Positions 12,388-23,303 of a stretch of DNA of 64,000 nt are shown here, piece by piece. Under the pieces are notes generated by a model. It had not been told where the DNA came from, ran no database searches, and worked only from the letters and a program-made list of their open reading frames with translations. Source of the stretch: Gracilaria gracilis (taxonomy: Eukaryota; Rhodophyta; Florideophyceae; Gracilariales; Gracilariaceae); the NCBI GenBank assembly GCA_030374805.1, contig JARGSG010000019.1:804070-868069 (forward strand), given 5' to 3'. Position 1 is the first letter of the stretch; each line of letters begins with the position of its first letter. The translations under genes were made by a program, and so were the position numbers.

Positions 12388-15300
12388 TTAATGTTCTACT
12401 TCTATATGGGGTTCTTCGGGTTCAGTTGGGTTTTGAACAGGCTCATGATAAAACCTATTGATGTAGAATCGATGTTGGAACCATTGGAGTGTAGAACAAA
12501 ATGGCTGGGCTGGATAATTAGAACGAACTATATGTACTGTTCCCTGTACTGCTGAACCTGGAACCATTCCATACCAAGGGGTGAGGTGTTCTGAGCTCTT
12601 CAGTTTTGAATGGGCAGGAAAGAGCACAGTGTGGTTTTGCTCATCACTTGTAGCCCAACGTAAAGATATGCATTGCAAAACATTGTCCAAAGCCGTTGCG
12701 GAAGGCAATACTTCAAAATACCGAACGAATGCCACTTCTGGAACAGGGCCCGAGTATTCGAGAACAGACACACAAACAAGAGCGACTACTTGAGCAACCC
12801 ATGTCGGACCTTGTTCTCCTTTGACCAGGATGGTCGAGAATTTGGGCTTCCTACTCGGTCCGAAAGCTGGAGAGGAAAACACCCTTTGGTTGACAGGGTA
12901 CTTGTTTCTACCTAGGACGATAGAATTGGACGAGGCCTCAAAATGTCTTAGAACGAGAACCATACCACCTCTAACAACTGCTGAGTTCACGAGTGTTATC
13001 CTGATCTTCTCCAGTAAGTTGGATATGGAGTAATCTTCGAACGTCTCCTCAACCAGGCTGAGGAACGGTGGAAGTGCTTGTTCCCCAATTTGGTCTAGAA
13101 TGGAAATTGTATCATTATCCTGAAGGTCCTTCTTAATATCAGATAGCGTCAGTGAAGATGAGGAGAGCCACCTAACGTAGTGTCGAAGTTGTGCCATGGT
13201 TATCGAACGACCCCTCTTCGTAAATCGAGGAAGTTGAATAGAAGGTATTGGGGAAGCGTATGGTGCGCGTGCCATGCCTTCTTGGAGATTATCACCAATC
13301 TATTTCTTTCTCACATTTTCATGGTCGTTAGAGCGAATGGTTTCCTGCACAGCCGTTGCCGTTCTTCTCGACGTTCGCCGATAATGCCTTTTGAACAAGA
13401 GGTGTGCATGCTCATATATCCCTGCATCGTAGTATTGGATACCTCCTAGACGTCTGGTATCCTCGAAGAGATGGTCAAGAAGATGAAACTTCAACGTTCC
13501 AAGTCTAGAGGGGTGGAATTCGGCTAATGTTCTGGTCGTACACTGTTTGAAGGCTGTAATCTGGGCCTGGAGAGCTGAGAGAGAGCTTTCGTTCCAGTGT
13601 GGTTCTCGATTGTACCTGCAAATGGCGCCGACCTAGTCTGAGTATTGTGTGAAGATGGTTGTGATAGGTGCTGTTTCATGTTCTCCACAACATGTATCAA
13701 AGAAAGCGCCTTTGAACGGGAAAACCATTTGCAGTGCTTTGTAGTTCTTTGCCTCCAGCATTCCGCGTAGACCTTCGTTGGTAAATATACCGTTGAGAGA
13801 GTTGCCTTTTTATTGTGTAGAAAAGTTTATGTGCGAGCCTCTAGCGGGGACGTTCCTTTCCATGGCGGCGAGGATGGCCTTTGCATGGTTTAGAAGTTGC
13901 GTGCAAACTGTTCGGAAGGAGCGCGGTGCAGATGCTCCTATGGTGGTTGACAGCGTGTGTGACTGAAGTCTTTCAATTGTGGCTGTTTTAATTAGCTTCG
14001 ATATGCAAAGATGAAGGTTGTGCAACGGTTCGAAGGAAAAGAGGCTGTAAGGAGAAAGTCCTGGGATCAAAAGAAGGATGAAAGGGCTTTCTAGAAAAGA
14101 TGGGGTAAGAGATACAGAGTTGGAGCGCATCAGAGAATCTGCCTGAGCTCTTCTGTCTCGAGCTCGACGGAGACGTCGTTCAAGGTCTTCTTGCTCTGCA
14201 ATTTTCAAGACTACGGAATATGTTTAACTTAGTCGTTTTGTCTGGTTCTGTCTGCGCAAGGAGAAAGAGGTAAGCACATCACTGGATAAAGCTGAGCGCG
14301 GCACCTGGAATCTGTGACAGGGGCGTCCGGTCTTTGTGCCATGAAGAATAGACAGAATATCCTTTGCTTCAGGTATGTCTGCGCAGTAACTTGCCAACAG
14401 TGGATGGCATACCCGATGGACTTTTTCTTTCCTGGTGAACTCAATTCCTTTCAATGCAAGGTTTAGAATAGGCTCTAGAATACGACGAAGGGAGTGATGC
14501 AGAATCTGCATCCTCGCATCGCGGAGAGATTTGTTGGAAACGAAGGGCATAGCATCTGCATGCGACGAAGAAACTTCTTTGAGAGCTGTAGGGAAGTACG
14601 CAACTACCGTGAGGTCCTCGCGGATACATTTGCGGCGTAGATGGTCGGAAAAGTTGAGGAAAACGAGGTGAAGGGGATAGGCGGTGACCGAAGTTTGCTT
14701 TAGAGTTGTTGAAGACTTATCGGAGTACACCTGCAGAAGACCTACGCAAGATTCACTGAAACTTATTTCTTGAGTATGCCAAACTATTCTATTATCCAAG
14801 GAGCCCATGACGACTTCCTTCAGCTTGGAGGTGGCGTCTCTTGCGAAAGTTGCGGACATGGGATGAGAAATTTTCGCGGAGTGGGTCTGGGGGATAGGAT
14901 GGAAGAAGGTGTTTTCGCTGTTAGCTAACTGGAGCTGCTTGAAGAGTGTCTCAATCGGGTCTCTCGTGTAGAGGGTGGCGCTGAACTTACATCCTTGCGG
15001 GGAGATAGAGGGTCGTTTGAATCTATCGTTGGAAGCACATCGTTCGAAGATAGCGTTCTTGAGTTCCGTACAGCGCTTGGAACTGGTGATGATTTCGTTG
15101 AAGCGCTTCTGCGAGAAGCGGGGGATCCGAAGAAGACCAATGAGCTCGTCTGCCTCACGGTGACCAAGTTTGGAGGCTACGGAAGCGAGACAGACGGTAA
15201 GATAATCCATGTGAAGAGCGCCGAGCAACTCTTCGGAAGGTAAAGGAGTAGAGTCGTTTCCAATTGAGGTTTCAAAGGGTGGGGGAGAGGGTGACGGAGG

Positions 15301-15594
15301 TTTAGAACTCGACTCAATTCGGTCTGGTTCCGGAGGTTCCAATGGAACAGAGACCTCCATTTCTTTGGGAGAGAAAGACTTGGAAGTACGGCAGGGGGCT
15401 GTAACGGTTTCCTAAGAAGAAGCGTGTGGAGGTGGGGCAGATAACTTGAAACGCTTGCTCCTTCGAATGCTGTGCTCACCGTATGGAATGGCTTTGTGAG
15501 GGTGGGGACACTGACTGAAGTGTCTCTGAAGCGACAACACTCCTCGCGCCATGAATGGACAACCGCGCTGTTTGTGCCTGCAGTAGAAAACCAT
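12388..15594 (-). pseudogene. Gene B1: CACTA/Plavaka-like DDE transposase with five in-frame stops
   Basis: The start is the ATG at 15594, leading into a C2H2-like finger (MVFYCRHKQRGCPF...LQRHFSQCP). Plavaka/CACTA features follow in order: QVYSDKSSTTLK (first Asp), YCADIPEAKDIL (second Asp), GRPCHRF where the family has CxxC, EPLHNLHLCISKLIK, YYDAGIYEHAHLLFKRHY (Glu region), and a C-terminal HIVRSNYP...FYINRFYH. The whole 3.2 kb stays in one reading frame. It is interrupted only by TAG at 15412-15414, TAA at 14224-14226, TAA at 13810-13812, TAG at 13633-13635 and TAG at 13300-13302, with no frameshift. A homologue lies at 59079-62284. The enzyme would cut and join element ends; this copy looks inactive. 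Confidence 0.7.
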
Positions 15595-15721
15595 AATGGA
15601 GAGAAAGGGCTGGGAGAAGAGAAAGGGAAGAAGCACGGAAGAGAAGCGGAAGACGGAAGGACGGTGGGGAGATCGACGGTATTCGTAGTAGAGATGGAGG
15701 GGCACATAGCGGCACTACGAA

Positions 15722-15833
15722 TGTGACTTTGGCTCTCATGGAGCGACGGTTGGCTTGCACAAGGCAAATAATTGACAAGGCCATGTCAAGCATGGATGAA
15801 GCTGATGATGATAGGGAAGGAGAAAGCATTTAA
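15722..15833 (+). pseudogene. C-terminal remnant of the SANT/Myb gene of Harbinger element 1
   Basis: The plus-strand frame reads ALMERRLACTRQIIDKAMSS and ends at a TAA at 15831. This aligns with the C-terminus of the SANT protein of Harbinger element 2 (SYSRRLTQVEKMINDAMSQ). It faces the transposase at 15913-17184 in the same convergent layout as element 2. The upstream part of the gene is replaced by CACTA-like element 1. Confidence 0.5.
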
Positions 15834-15912
15834 TTTAAAATATGGGGGAGCGAAGTCATTCAATATGTGAACATGCACTTATGGAAAGTCTACGCGGCGC
15901 TTTGTACTCTGC

Positions 15913-17184
15913 CTAGACATATGGCCTGCGCCGAGCGATGGCTTCAATCTCTTGGGTAAAGTCGATGCGCAGCTGCGATGTTTCCAGGTCTCGGAGTCTG
16001 TAATGCAGAGCTTCGTTTAGATCGCATTCATCTTGGACATGTAGCGATAGGTCAACCGGTTCATTGTGGTGGGCACTGTCTGCTTCCGAAGGTCGCGGAA
16101 CCTCAGAGGAGTTATCGCTCTCGATGACAAAGTTGTGTGTCTTGCAGCAGATTGAAATGACGGTAGCATTCTTCACAAGAGAGCAGCGCAGTGGTCTCCA
16201 GAATACTCCCCATCTCCCTACCAGAATCCCAAAGCTTTGCTCGATGAAGCATCTTGCGGACGAGTGCCAGTAGTTAAAACAACTTTTGGCCGTGCTCAAA
16301 GACCTTCCAGGCCAAGGGGTTAGAATTCTATTGGTGCAGGTATACGCATCGTCGCCTGCTATCCAATACCCCGGCACAAGGCTATTTTCCTCTCGTTCAA
16401 GGAGGGTTGCTAGACTGCTCATTGCATATGCAGTGCTATCATGCGTGGAACCTGGTGAAATGCATGATATGAAGGTAAAATGATATTCCGAGTCACACAA
16501 AGCTTGTAGATTGAGTGCGAAAAAGCCTTTCCGATTGTATTAAGTAGAAGAATTAGCGACTTCCGACGATGAAGGCTCAGTAATTTTGATAGCAATACCA
16601 TCCAATGATCCACAACACATGTCTAAAGCACTTTCTTGTCTTCTTGAAAAGCCTTTCTCAACTCTTGAAAGCCAAGCATCATTACAGTAGGGAAATGATA
16701 GGTCGAGAATACTATTAAGCACTTCAATTGTGTCGTCAATGTAATAGAAAACCGTTGAAGAGGAGAGTAGGTGTGCCATGCCAATGTCCAAGAACGAACC
16801 TCCGGCTAACCATCGTAAGGTTACAGATAGTCGCATCAAGGGTGAGCTCTTTCGAAACTTGCAGTTAGAATTGAGAGCAAGTTTTTCAGCGAGTAGCATA
16901 AAAGAATCCCTCGACATTCTATATATCCGCTTGAACAAACGAGGGGACGTTCCGGCCAGTATAATAGAGAACGGAAATCGTCCTCGTTCAACAGAGTGCT
17001 CACCACGTCCATATCCCGCCATGCTGGCGGTGATGATGGCAGAAGCAGCCGAAGCAGTAATGCAAAACGTATTTCTATTTCGTTTAGATATACTCGCAGC
17101 AACACCTATAGCAGTACGTGTGTGTTGTAACATTGCTCGTGTCTGTGTTAGACTGTAACGATTTGATGTAATAGCTCTGATCAA
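15913..17184 (-). pseudogene. PIF/Harbinger transposase 1, one in-frame stop
   Basis: Two open stretches (17184-16540 and 16500-15913) lie in the same frame, separated only by a TAA at 16540-16542. The DDE_4 nuclease motifs are MCCGSLDGIAIKI (first Asp), SPGSTHDSTAYAM (second Asp) and CFIEQSFGILVGRWG (Glu). Upstream is the helical region LRWLAGGSFLDIGMAH. About 65% of positions look shared with the transposase at 18142-19370, where the stop corresponds to Cys in ANSSTCYNRKG. A DDE transposase of this class moves DNA elements with TWA target sites, usually with a SANT partner. Element ends were not resolved. Confidence 0.8.
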
Positions 17185-17677
17185 AGATAGTATTCCCCTT
17201 TCTACGGTTGGTTGTTTGTCTCAACAAATTGTACTACTTTGGTCGACTACCTCTACGTTTACATAGATGGTAGAGATGTCCTCTGGTGAAAGGAAAAGGG
17301 TTTCTAGCTACTTGGCTTTCAGAAACTACGTGGGTTCTATCAAGGATCAGTGCCAGGGCTGAAAGGTGTAGTGTTAGGCCATGGTTCAAGTATTTTGCAC
17401 TACGTTCTATGCTCCAACTACACGGAAGACTGTATTTGCAAGCTTTGAAGTGAGTGTCGACCGGCATGTTGGAAAATCTGGATAAGCTTCGGGAAGCCAA
17501 AGAAGAAAGAAATAAAAATGGGTGAGAGACAAACAGGCCGTGTAAGAAGAAGGCGGGGTGTCATCACGTTAGAGCCAGATAGGTGAAGAGAAGAGGAACC
17601 GGGGAGATAACGGCTGCATTAGCTTCACTGCTATTATCAAATGACGCCATATGATATTTTATATCGGCAAAGTATTA
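17185..17677. other. No gene recognised
   Basis: The longest frame (17234-17500, minus) has no known motif. The stretch is probably the 5' flank of Harbinger element 1 plus the target sequence of Harbinger element 2. Confidence 0.4.
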
Positions 17678-17722
17678 GGCCCGTTCCAAACGATATTTAC
17701 AAAATATGAAATCCAAATATGT
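17678..17722 (+). repeat. Left TIR of Harbinger element 2
   Basis: GGCCCGTTCCAAACGATATT then TACAAAATATGAAATCCAAATATG. It pairs with the right end across about 43 bp with a few mismatches and one indel. Confidence 0.85.
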
Positions 17723-18141
17723 AAAAAATGGTAGCGTTGCTGGCATTCCAAATGGCAGCACAAATTATGGATGGAAGCCTCGTACTCAGCCCTCGTACCC
17801 ACGTTCCACAAGAAGTCGAGCAATTCGACCCCCCAAACCAACAATGAGAGCAGAAGCAGAAGATCTGTGAAAAACTTCCAAAATGTTGATAGAGATCAAC
17901 ATAAACAGACACACATAGGAAGATGAAGGCCTCACGAGAGATAAGCGAACAATACAGGCCTCCCCAACAAATCATCACGAGATCAGCATCATCAACAATA
18001 AGGACAACGCAGCAGCGTCAACTACGCTCGTAATGCCGTCCTTCAGGCAAGCACATTTTGTTCTAGTACAGAATCCAATCGATAGTACCAATTTCTCCGA
18101 AAACAAAAGCGCTCGAGAACCCTGAACGCATTGATGTCATC

Positions 18142-19370
18142 ATGCATAATGTGGGTTCATACCGACGTAGAACAGCATCTGCGATCACTTTGTATCGTCG
18201 CAGAAGGATTTCAATCGAAAACATTCTTATTGTTCTCGCCGCCGTCTTGCATACGGAAGAAAGCGTTTTCTGCGGTCGTTGTTGTCATAACATTAACCGT
18301 CCAATACCTACATTCTTTTCAATCATTAGCGGCATGCCTAAAAAATTCTTCCGGCGTCTCTACAGATTGCCGTTCTCATTGTTTTGCCGCCTTGTGGATA
18401 TAATCTCTTCGGGGGATGGAAATCAAGTCAGGGAATACAGATACAGCGATTATGCAAAGCTTTCTATGACGTTACGTTGGCTGGCCGGGGGATCATACCT
18501 CGACATATGCCTAGCACATAACGTTTCGGTTTCCTCCTTTTATCATCAAGTTGACGAAACAATACAAGCTCTGAACAGAAATCTTAACATTACCTTCCCA
18601 TATTCCAAAACATCATGGTTGGAATATGTTTCCGATAAATTACGAGAGGGGGGACCAGTCCATTGTCTCGTTGTTGCGGTGCATTGGACGGTTTGGCTGT
18701 GAAGATATGCGAACCGACAGCTTCAGAAGTCGCAAATTCTTCGACATGTTACAACCGGAAAGGATTCTTTGTGTTGAACCTCCCAGGAATGTGTGACTCA
18801 TATTACAGGTTTAAATTTGTTTCCTGTGTGTCCCCCGGATCGACACATGACTCTACGGCTTATGCCATGAGTGCTCTTTGCCGTTTGCTTTCGAAGAATT
18901 CGAATAGCTTAGAGCCGGATTACTGGGTGGCGGCTGATGATGCGTACACCTGCTCGGACAGGCTCATATGCCCATGGTCTGGGAGACGGTTATCAGTGGC
19001 ACAGGATTGCTTCAACTACTGGCAAGGCTCCGCCCGAATATTTATTGAGCAAGCGTTTGGTATATTAGTTGGAAGGTGGGGGATTATGTGGCGCCCATTG
19101 CGCTGTACTCTTCAGAAGAACGCTCTTGTCGTGGTTACGTGCTGCAAACTGCACAATTTTATCATTGATAATGGCGGTGGTGTAACTGTACCGCCCCCTT
19201 CAACTGCTGACACTAGTGCACACACAGAGCCTCCAGACTACCAGGTCCATCTCCAGGACGAGTGCGATGTAGATGTCCAATTGCATCGCCGTCGCCGTGA
19301 CTTAGATTCAAGTGCCCTGAGACAGTCCTTTACACACGAAATCCAATTGCTCGGACGCCGAAGGCCCTAG
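18142..19370 (+). pseudogene. PIF/Harbinger transposase 2, one frameshift
   Basis: The N-terminal half has the helix-rich segment SMTLRWLAGGSYLDICLAHN. The catalytic half carries RCCGALDGLAVKI (Asp), SPGSTHDSTAYAM (Asp) and IFIEQAFGILVGRWG (Glu), then a CCKLHNF motif. The two halves lie in different frames (18142-18702 and 18663-19370). The break falls at a run of six G at about 18649-18654, so a one-base slip there explains it. Its stop lies 6 bp before the stop of the convergent SANT gene. Apart from the slip all catalytic residues are present, so a sequencing error in the G run cannot be excluded. Confidence 0.85.
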
Positions 19371-19375
19371 AGACG

Positions 19376-21154
19376 TCATGAAGATACAGATTCTTTTTGC
19401 GACATTGCGTCGTTAATCATTTTCTCAACCTGAGTAAGACGTCGTGAATAGCTTTGCAAATACCGCCTGGAAAATTCATCATTGCCCGAGACACCCTTCA
19501 TCATATTGAGAATCTTCGTCTCCAGGTCCATTAAAGACGATACTGTATTAGCTATCTTCAACGATTTATCCAACTCCTGTACCTGACTGTCTACAGTAGC
19601 CACCTTACTTGCACTATCCTGTTTAACGATGGGGCGATCGCCCTCTCGTGAACTGGCAAGGGATGTTATTGCTGCTGCTAGGGCGTCGGTTGTCTCCTCT
19701 CGCCGACGCTTTCTCCCAGAGTGGCTCGAGCGCAGTTCGTTTTCAGTAGCACGTTTGTCGCCAACAACAACAGATTCAATTTGTGAGCCAGGGGGTATCA
19801 TTCGAAGCACTGCATCGAGGCTGGGATGCTCGTAAAAAACGCAATGCATGTAGCATAATATGTCTTCGCCTTGGGTGAAGGAAGGAAAAGCATCTGCGTC
19901 TCCCTGCCCGGACGCTTGAAAATTCTTACTAGCCACGGTGTACGCAGAGCGGAGCTTTTTCCATTTTTGTTTCAACGTTTGGCCGTCGCGAACATTTCTC
20001 CGTATAGATGGGTCAATACTGAGAAGGACGTCCATCATTACCCCATCATGAGGTTCCGGTGGTTCCGGTTTGAATTCAGAGTCGTTGAACAAGTGGCGAA
20101 ATTCTTTTGTAGTACAATGAGACCTCAATGGGTTGGTGCCACGTGGGCCTACTGGTGGGCCTTGCTGGCTGCACTGTACCCAATTGGTATTCTGTATTTT
20201 ATAATTTCTAATTTCTAATTTATAGTCTAGGATAGTTTAGCATTGCTGGCCCATGACAGTAGGTCATGGGCACAGCCGATGATGTCATGCCCGCATCGGA
20301 GATCGGCGTCGGTGCACCTTGTATATATTACGGTGCACCTCGCCCTCCCCCTCGGGTACTGTAAAGTGAGGCACCACTAGGGCAGTAACTATACCATCTT
20401 GGTCACTTGCTACTCTATTACTATTCAGGTTTTACCGCGCGTCGACGTCTACTACCGTACACCTACACGGTCTAGACTAGTTGCCCCGCCGTTTGCCCCT
20501 GCGGGTTTCAGGTGCCCTACTACCATATTGGTTGTGTGTTTTCCCCCTTTAGGTTGAGCCCTCGCGCGCTCCCTCTACCAGGCGGACGCCACACCTTATC
20601 GGTATTTGTACGACATCTTCCGCGAATGGGTCATGGCGTGGCCCATCAAGCTCAGCTCTGGTCGTTATATGCTGATACATTCGTGCCAGCATGGTAGCGT
20701 TTCTCGAATCGGCTATGACGTGGCAAAGCCGGGCGCTCTCCTCCTTCGTCCAGTTTGGCGCACGACTTCGACCGTTACTTTCGGATACATCGGGGCCTTG
20801 CTCCTTAAATAGTTGTTTGAGCTGAAAAATCCTCGAAAAAGATGTTACTACTTTGCTCCCAAGGCGCGAGAGTAACACACTTTTCGTACCAGACCCAGAC
20901 ATCCCTAGCCTTCTACAAGCTGATGACATTATTGCTTGCGAGCATGCAGTCGCAGGAGGTTCCCGTCGAGGTAGTATGATGTCAGCAGTTGCTTGACGAA
21001 ATGACTCTTGTGAATTGGTGTTCACTTTCGGCGTCGCCCCGAGCTCATGGAGATATAGAGGTTCCCTTGTGACGCAGTTTGTGTGACGAGGAGAAACCTC
21101 TCTCAAGCTCGCATGAGCACGGAGAGGTTCGGACAGCGTTCCTGTCCGGTTCAA
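19376..21154 (-). pseudogene. SAP+SANT/Myb-like partner gene of Harbinger element 2, split by a solo LTR
   Basis: Read from 21154 down, the N-terminal part has a SAP-like helix pair (MSSACRRLGMSGSGTKSVLL) and a SANT/Myb-like helix (APNTWTKEE-type: RAPNWTKEESARLCHVIADS), ending ...DPFAE. The frame stops at the LTR at 20615 and resumes at 20107 as EFRHLFNDSEF, continuing through TLKQKWKKLRSAY and a C-terminal helix. With the LTR and one 5-bp duplicate removed, the codons join exactly as DPFAEEFRHLF. Harbinger SANT proteins help import the transposase and bind element ends. This copy is inactivated by the insertion. Confidence 0.75.
20108..20615 (+). repeat. Solo LTR (508 bp, family 1, copy 2)
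   Basis: Same length and ends as 922-1429 (TGTAGTACAA ... TTGTACGACA). The flanks are TCTTT before and TCTTC after, a 5-bp target duplication with one difference. The interrupted SANT coding frame is restored exactly on removal, so both boundaries are supported by coding sequence. No internal region is present, as expected after recombination between the two LTRs of a complete element. Confidence 0.9.
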
Positions 21155-22282
21155 AATTTTGGACTCGTGTTCTTATTGTGCGCGGCCCGGTGAGGTTTTT
21201 GTCGGAGGAGTTGGAGCCGCATCAAGAGGAGGGCCGGTCGACATTGTATAAAGTCTTGTGCCGTGGTAACAGCACAAAATGGAGAAGAGCGATACGCGCT
21301 AAGCGCAGAACTTAGAGCGGAAATGGTGTGGCATGGGCGAGCGCAAGGGCAACATACTTGTGTCACAGTACTGTAGCGAGAACATGAGTAGAACAAAAAG
21401 ACGGAGCGTGACCTGCAGCAAGGTGAATAGCAGAAGAAAGCGCGGACGGCACAGGAAGGAGCGGAAAGTATGACACCAGGGCCAATGAACGGGCACACTC
21501 ACGGAACGTGTGGTGCACATGAGAGCGACTGCGCCAAAAGACAATTTAAAGCGATGGCGGGCGACAGCAAAAACAACGAACAGCAAGAACGATAGAGACT
21601 ACGAAAAGTAGCAATGGAGGGACTGACAGCGCGTGAGAGCAACGATAAGGGCGTCAAAATACCAAAGCAAGGAGGAGGGCGAACAAAGTGGAGGAAGCGG
21701 GCGAAGCAGGGCGAGAAAGAGTTCGAGTGACGGAAAAACGGACGGAGAGAAACACGGAGGGAGTGCGCGGGGGACGCCGATAGTGGCGTTAGCGAAAGAG
21801 GGAGATTGCTGCGGCGAACCAGAAGCAGGTGGACTATTAGCGATATATACGGCTCGGAAGAGCAGAGACGACGGAGAAGGCTACAGAACGAAAGACAAAA
21901 AGAGCATAAATAGGGACGGAAATGGCGGGAAGGAGAGGCGGCGCGTGCGAGGGCGAGAAATGGCGATGCATCGAACGAAGGTGGCAGTGAACCGCGAAGA
22001 TGGTGTATTCCAGTGACGGCAATGTTCAGATCAAGGCGCGTTATTGAAGATAGTTAATGCAGTGATCAAGAGCACAGTCAAGCACAATGAGATGGAGGGC
22101 GTAAAATACCGAAAGCGAAGTCAAACGAGAAGGACGGGAAGTGGGGGGTGACAGTCACAGAGACTGCAAAGGCGCTTGCGAACGACAGCGCCGTATACGA
22201 CGCAGGCGCTGGGGAGTACAGCGGATACGACGTCAAGCGACTGCCCGAGTGCTGTCGAGCGACTGTGATGATTTTTGCCGCG
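21155..22282. other. Non-coding part of Harbinger element 2
   Basis: It lies upstream of the SANT gene and left of the copia insertion. It is A+G-rich on the plus strand with only short frames (for example 21633-22016) that lack recognisable domains. No gene is supported. Confidence 0.5.
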
Positions 22283-22287
22283 CATTC

Positions 22288-22507
22288 TGTGAGCACGAGA
22301 ACACAGCATTTGTATTTGTATTTGAGTTTGTATTTGTATTTGAGTCTGCATTTGTATTTGAATTTATTATCGTGAGCTACTGAGTTCACTAGTTTGCTTA
22401 CGTGACTGCATCTGTACTAAGTTCATCGTCTATAAAGACTGGGTGAAACTAAGCACCATCACTTTGTTTCACCCCCAGCTCTTCTGTGAAGTTCAACTGT
22501 ACTGAAA
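22288..22507 (+). repeat. 5' LTR of the copia element
   Basis: It starts TGTGAGCACGAGAACACAGC and ends GTACTGAAA, without the usual CA. It contains an imperfect tandem array of TTTGTA-like units near its start and a TATA box, TCTATAAAGACTGGG, near 22430, which is the likely element promoter. Confidence 0.95.
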
Positions 22508-22638
22508 GGTTATGGTCCCGCTCGCTTTTGCGCATCGCTAATTGTCTCTACATCTCAGTTTCTTCGCATTCTTTCTCCCTTCTATCTTCTCTCCTCTTTT
22601 CCTTGTTTCCCTTCTTGACGAATTACCTTTTTGCAACA

Positions 22639-23300
22639 ATGGAAAGTGACAAAATTCGCATCAAACCCTTCGAGGAGAAGGACGATTACAAACTTTGGCG
22701 CATACGTATTGAAGCCACTTGTGACGCCAAAGGAGTTGGAAACACTCTTCTTCATTCGCGCAATCCTTTTGCTGCTGATGATGCAAAAGGGTGAAGAGTT
22801 CATCCAAGGCCAAAAGAAGGCCAGTGGAATCATTGTCTCTGCATTGTCCAATGAAGCATTAAGAGTGGTCCAAACAGAAATTGGTAACCCCAACAAAATG
22901 CTCAAACGGCTCGACAATCGTTATGCTTCTACGTCCACCGCCTCTCGCATATCTCAAATTTGTGAGCTGGTCACGCTAACGTACACTGACGTTTCGAAAA
23001 ACCTTGGCAAACATGTGGACAAGATGGCAAGCTTAGTTGAACAACTCAACAGTATGGACACTAGGCTACCTGAAGAACTCTCTGTTGCACTTCTAGTGGC
23101 ATCCGTAAAGGCACCTCAGCTACATGCAGTGTGTGCTGCCATTAAGACTGTGTCATCTGACAATCTGACTTGGGACTTGGTTTACATCGCGTCTACTCGA
23201 TGAACACCGTGCACTGCCCACAAACAGAACGGAACAAGCCCATGCAGCAAAGTCAAAGTGTGGTATTTGCAAGAGAAGAAACCACACCACGCACAACTGC
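22639..23300 (+). pseudogene. Gag of the copia element, two frame changes
   Basis: It begins at ATG 22639 (MESDKIRIKPFEEKDDYKLW), a typical copia gag start with the YxxWxxxIE-like pattern. The first frame ends just after AADDAKG (about 22794). The protein continues one frame over from EEFIQGQKKASGIIVSALS to LTWDLVYIASTR (about 23203), then in a third frame with a CCHC zinc knuckle (CGICKRRNHTTHNC, about 23256-23300) that runs straight into pol. The shifts contrast with the identical LTRs and intact pol. They may be sequencing errors, very recent mutations, or evidence that the copy was mobilised by another element's gag. Confidence 0.75.
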
Positions 23301-23303
23301 TTT

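Larger units (their letters stand above)
9240..15721. mobile_element. CACTA/Plavaka-like element 1 (genes A1 and B1, tail to tail)
   Basis: A plus-strand gene A (10160-12376) and a minus-strand transposase B (15594-12388) converge with only 11 bp between their stop codons. The same pair in the same relative orientation recurs at 59079-64000. The right boundary must lie near 15715-15730, because at about 15722 the plus strand becomes the C-terminal coding end of a Harbinger SANT protein. The left boundary is estimated only, and I did not find clear CACTA/TAGTG termini. Confidence 0.55.

Noticed and set aside
12388..15594. Alternative genetic code with UAA/UAG read as an amino acid
   Set aside because: Intact host genes in the same window end normally with TAG (both K+ channels, BED-Rdx), TAA (NFU1) or TGA. 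The residues aligned to the stops in paralogues are Leu or Cys, with no consistent Gln.
922..20615. One 19.7-kb LTR element bounded by the two 508-bp LTRs
   Set aside because: The right copy has its own 5-bp duplication inside a coding frame and unrelated elements fill the interval, so the two LTRs are independent insertions.
22320..22365. TTTGTA-type repeats as a CRISPR-like or minisatellite array
   Set aside because: They lie inside the copia LTR, occur identically in both LTRs, and have no unique spacers.
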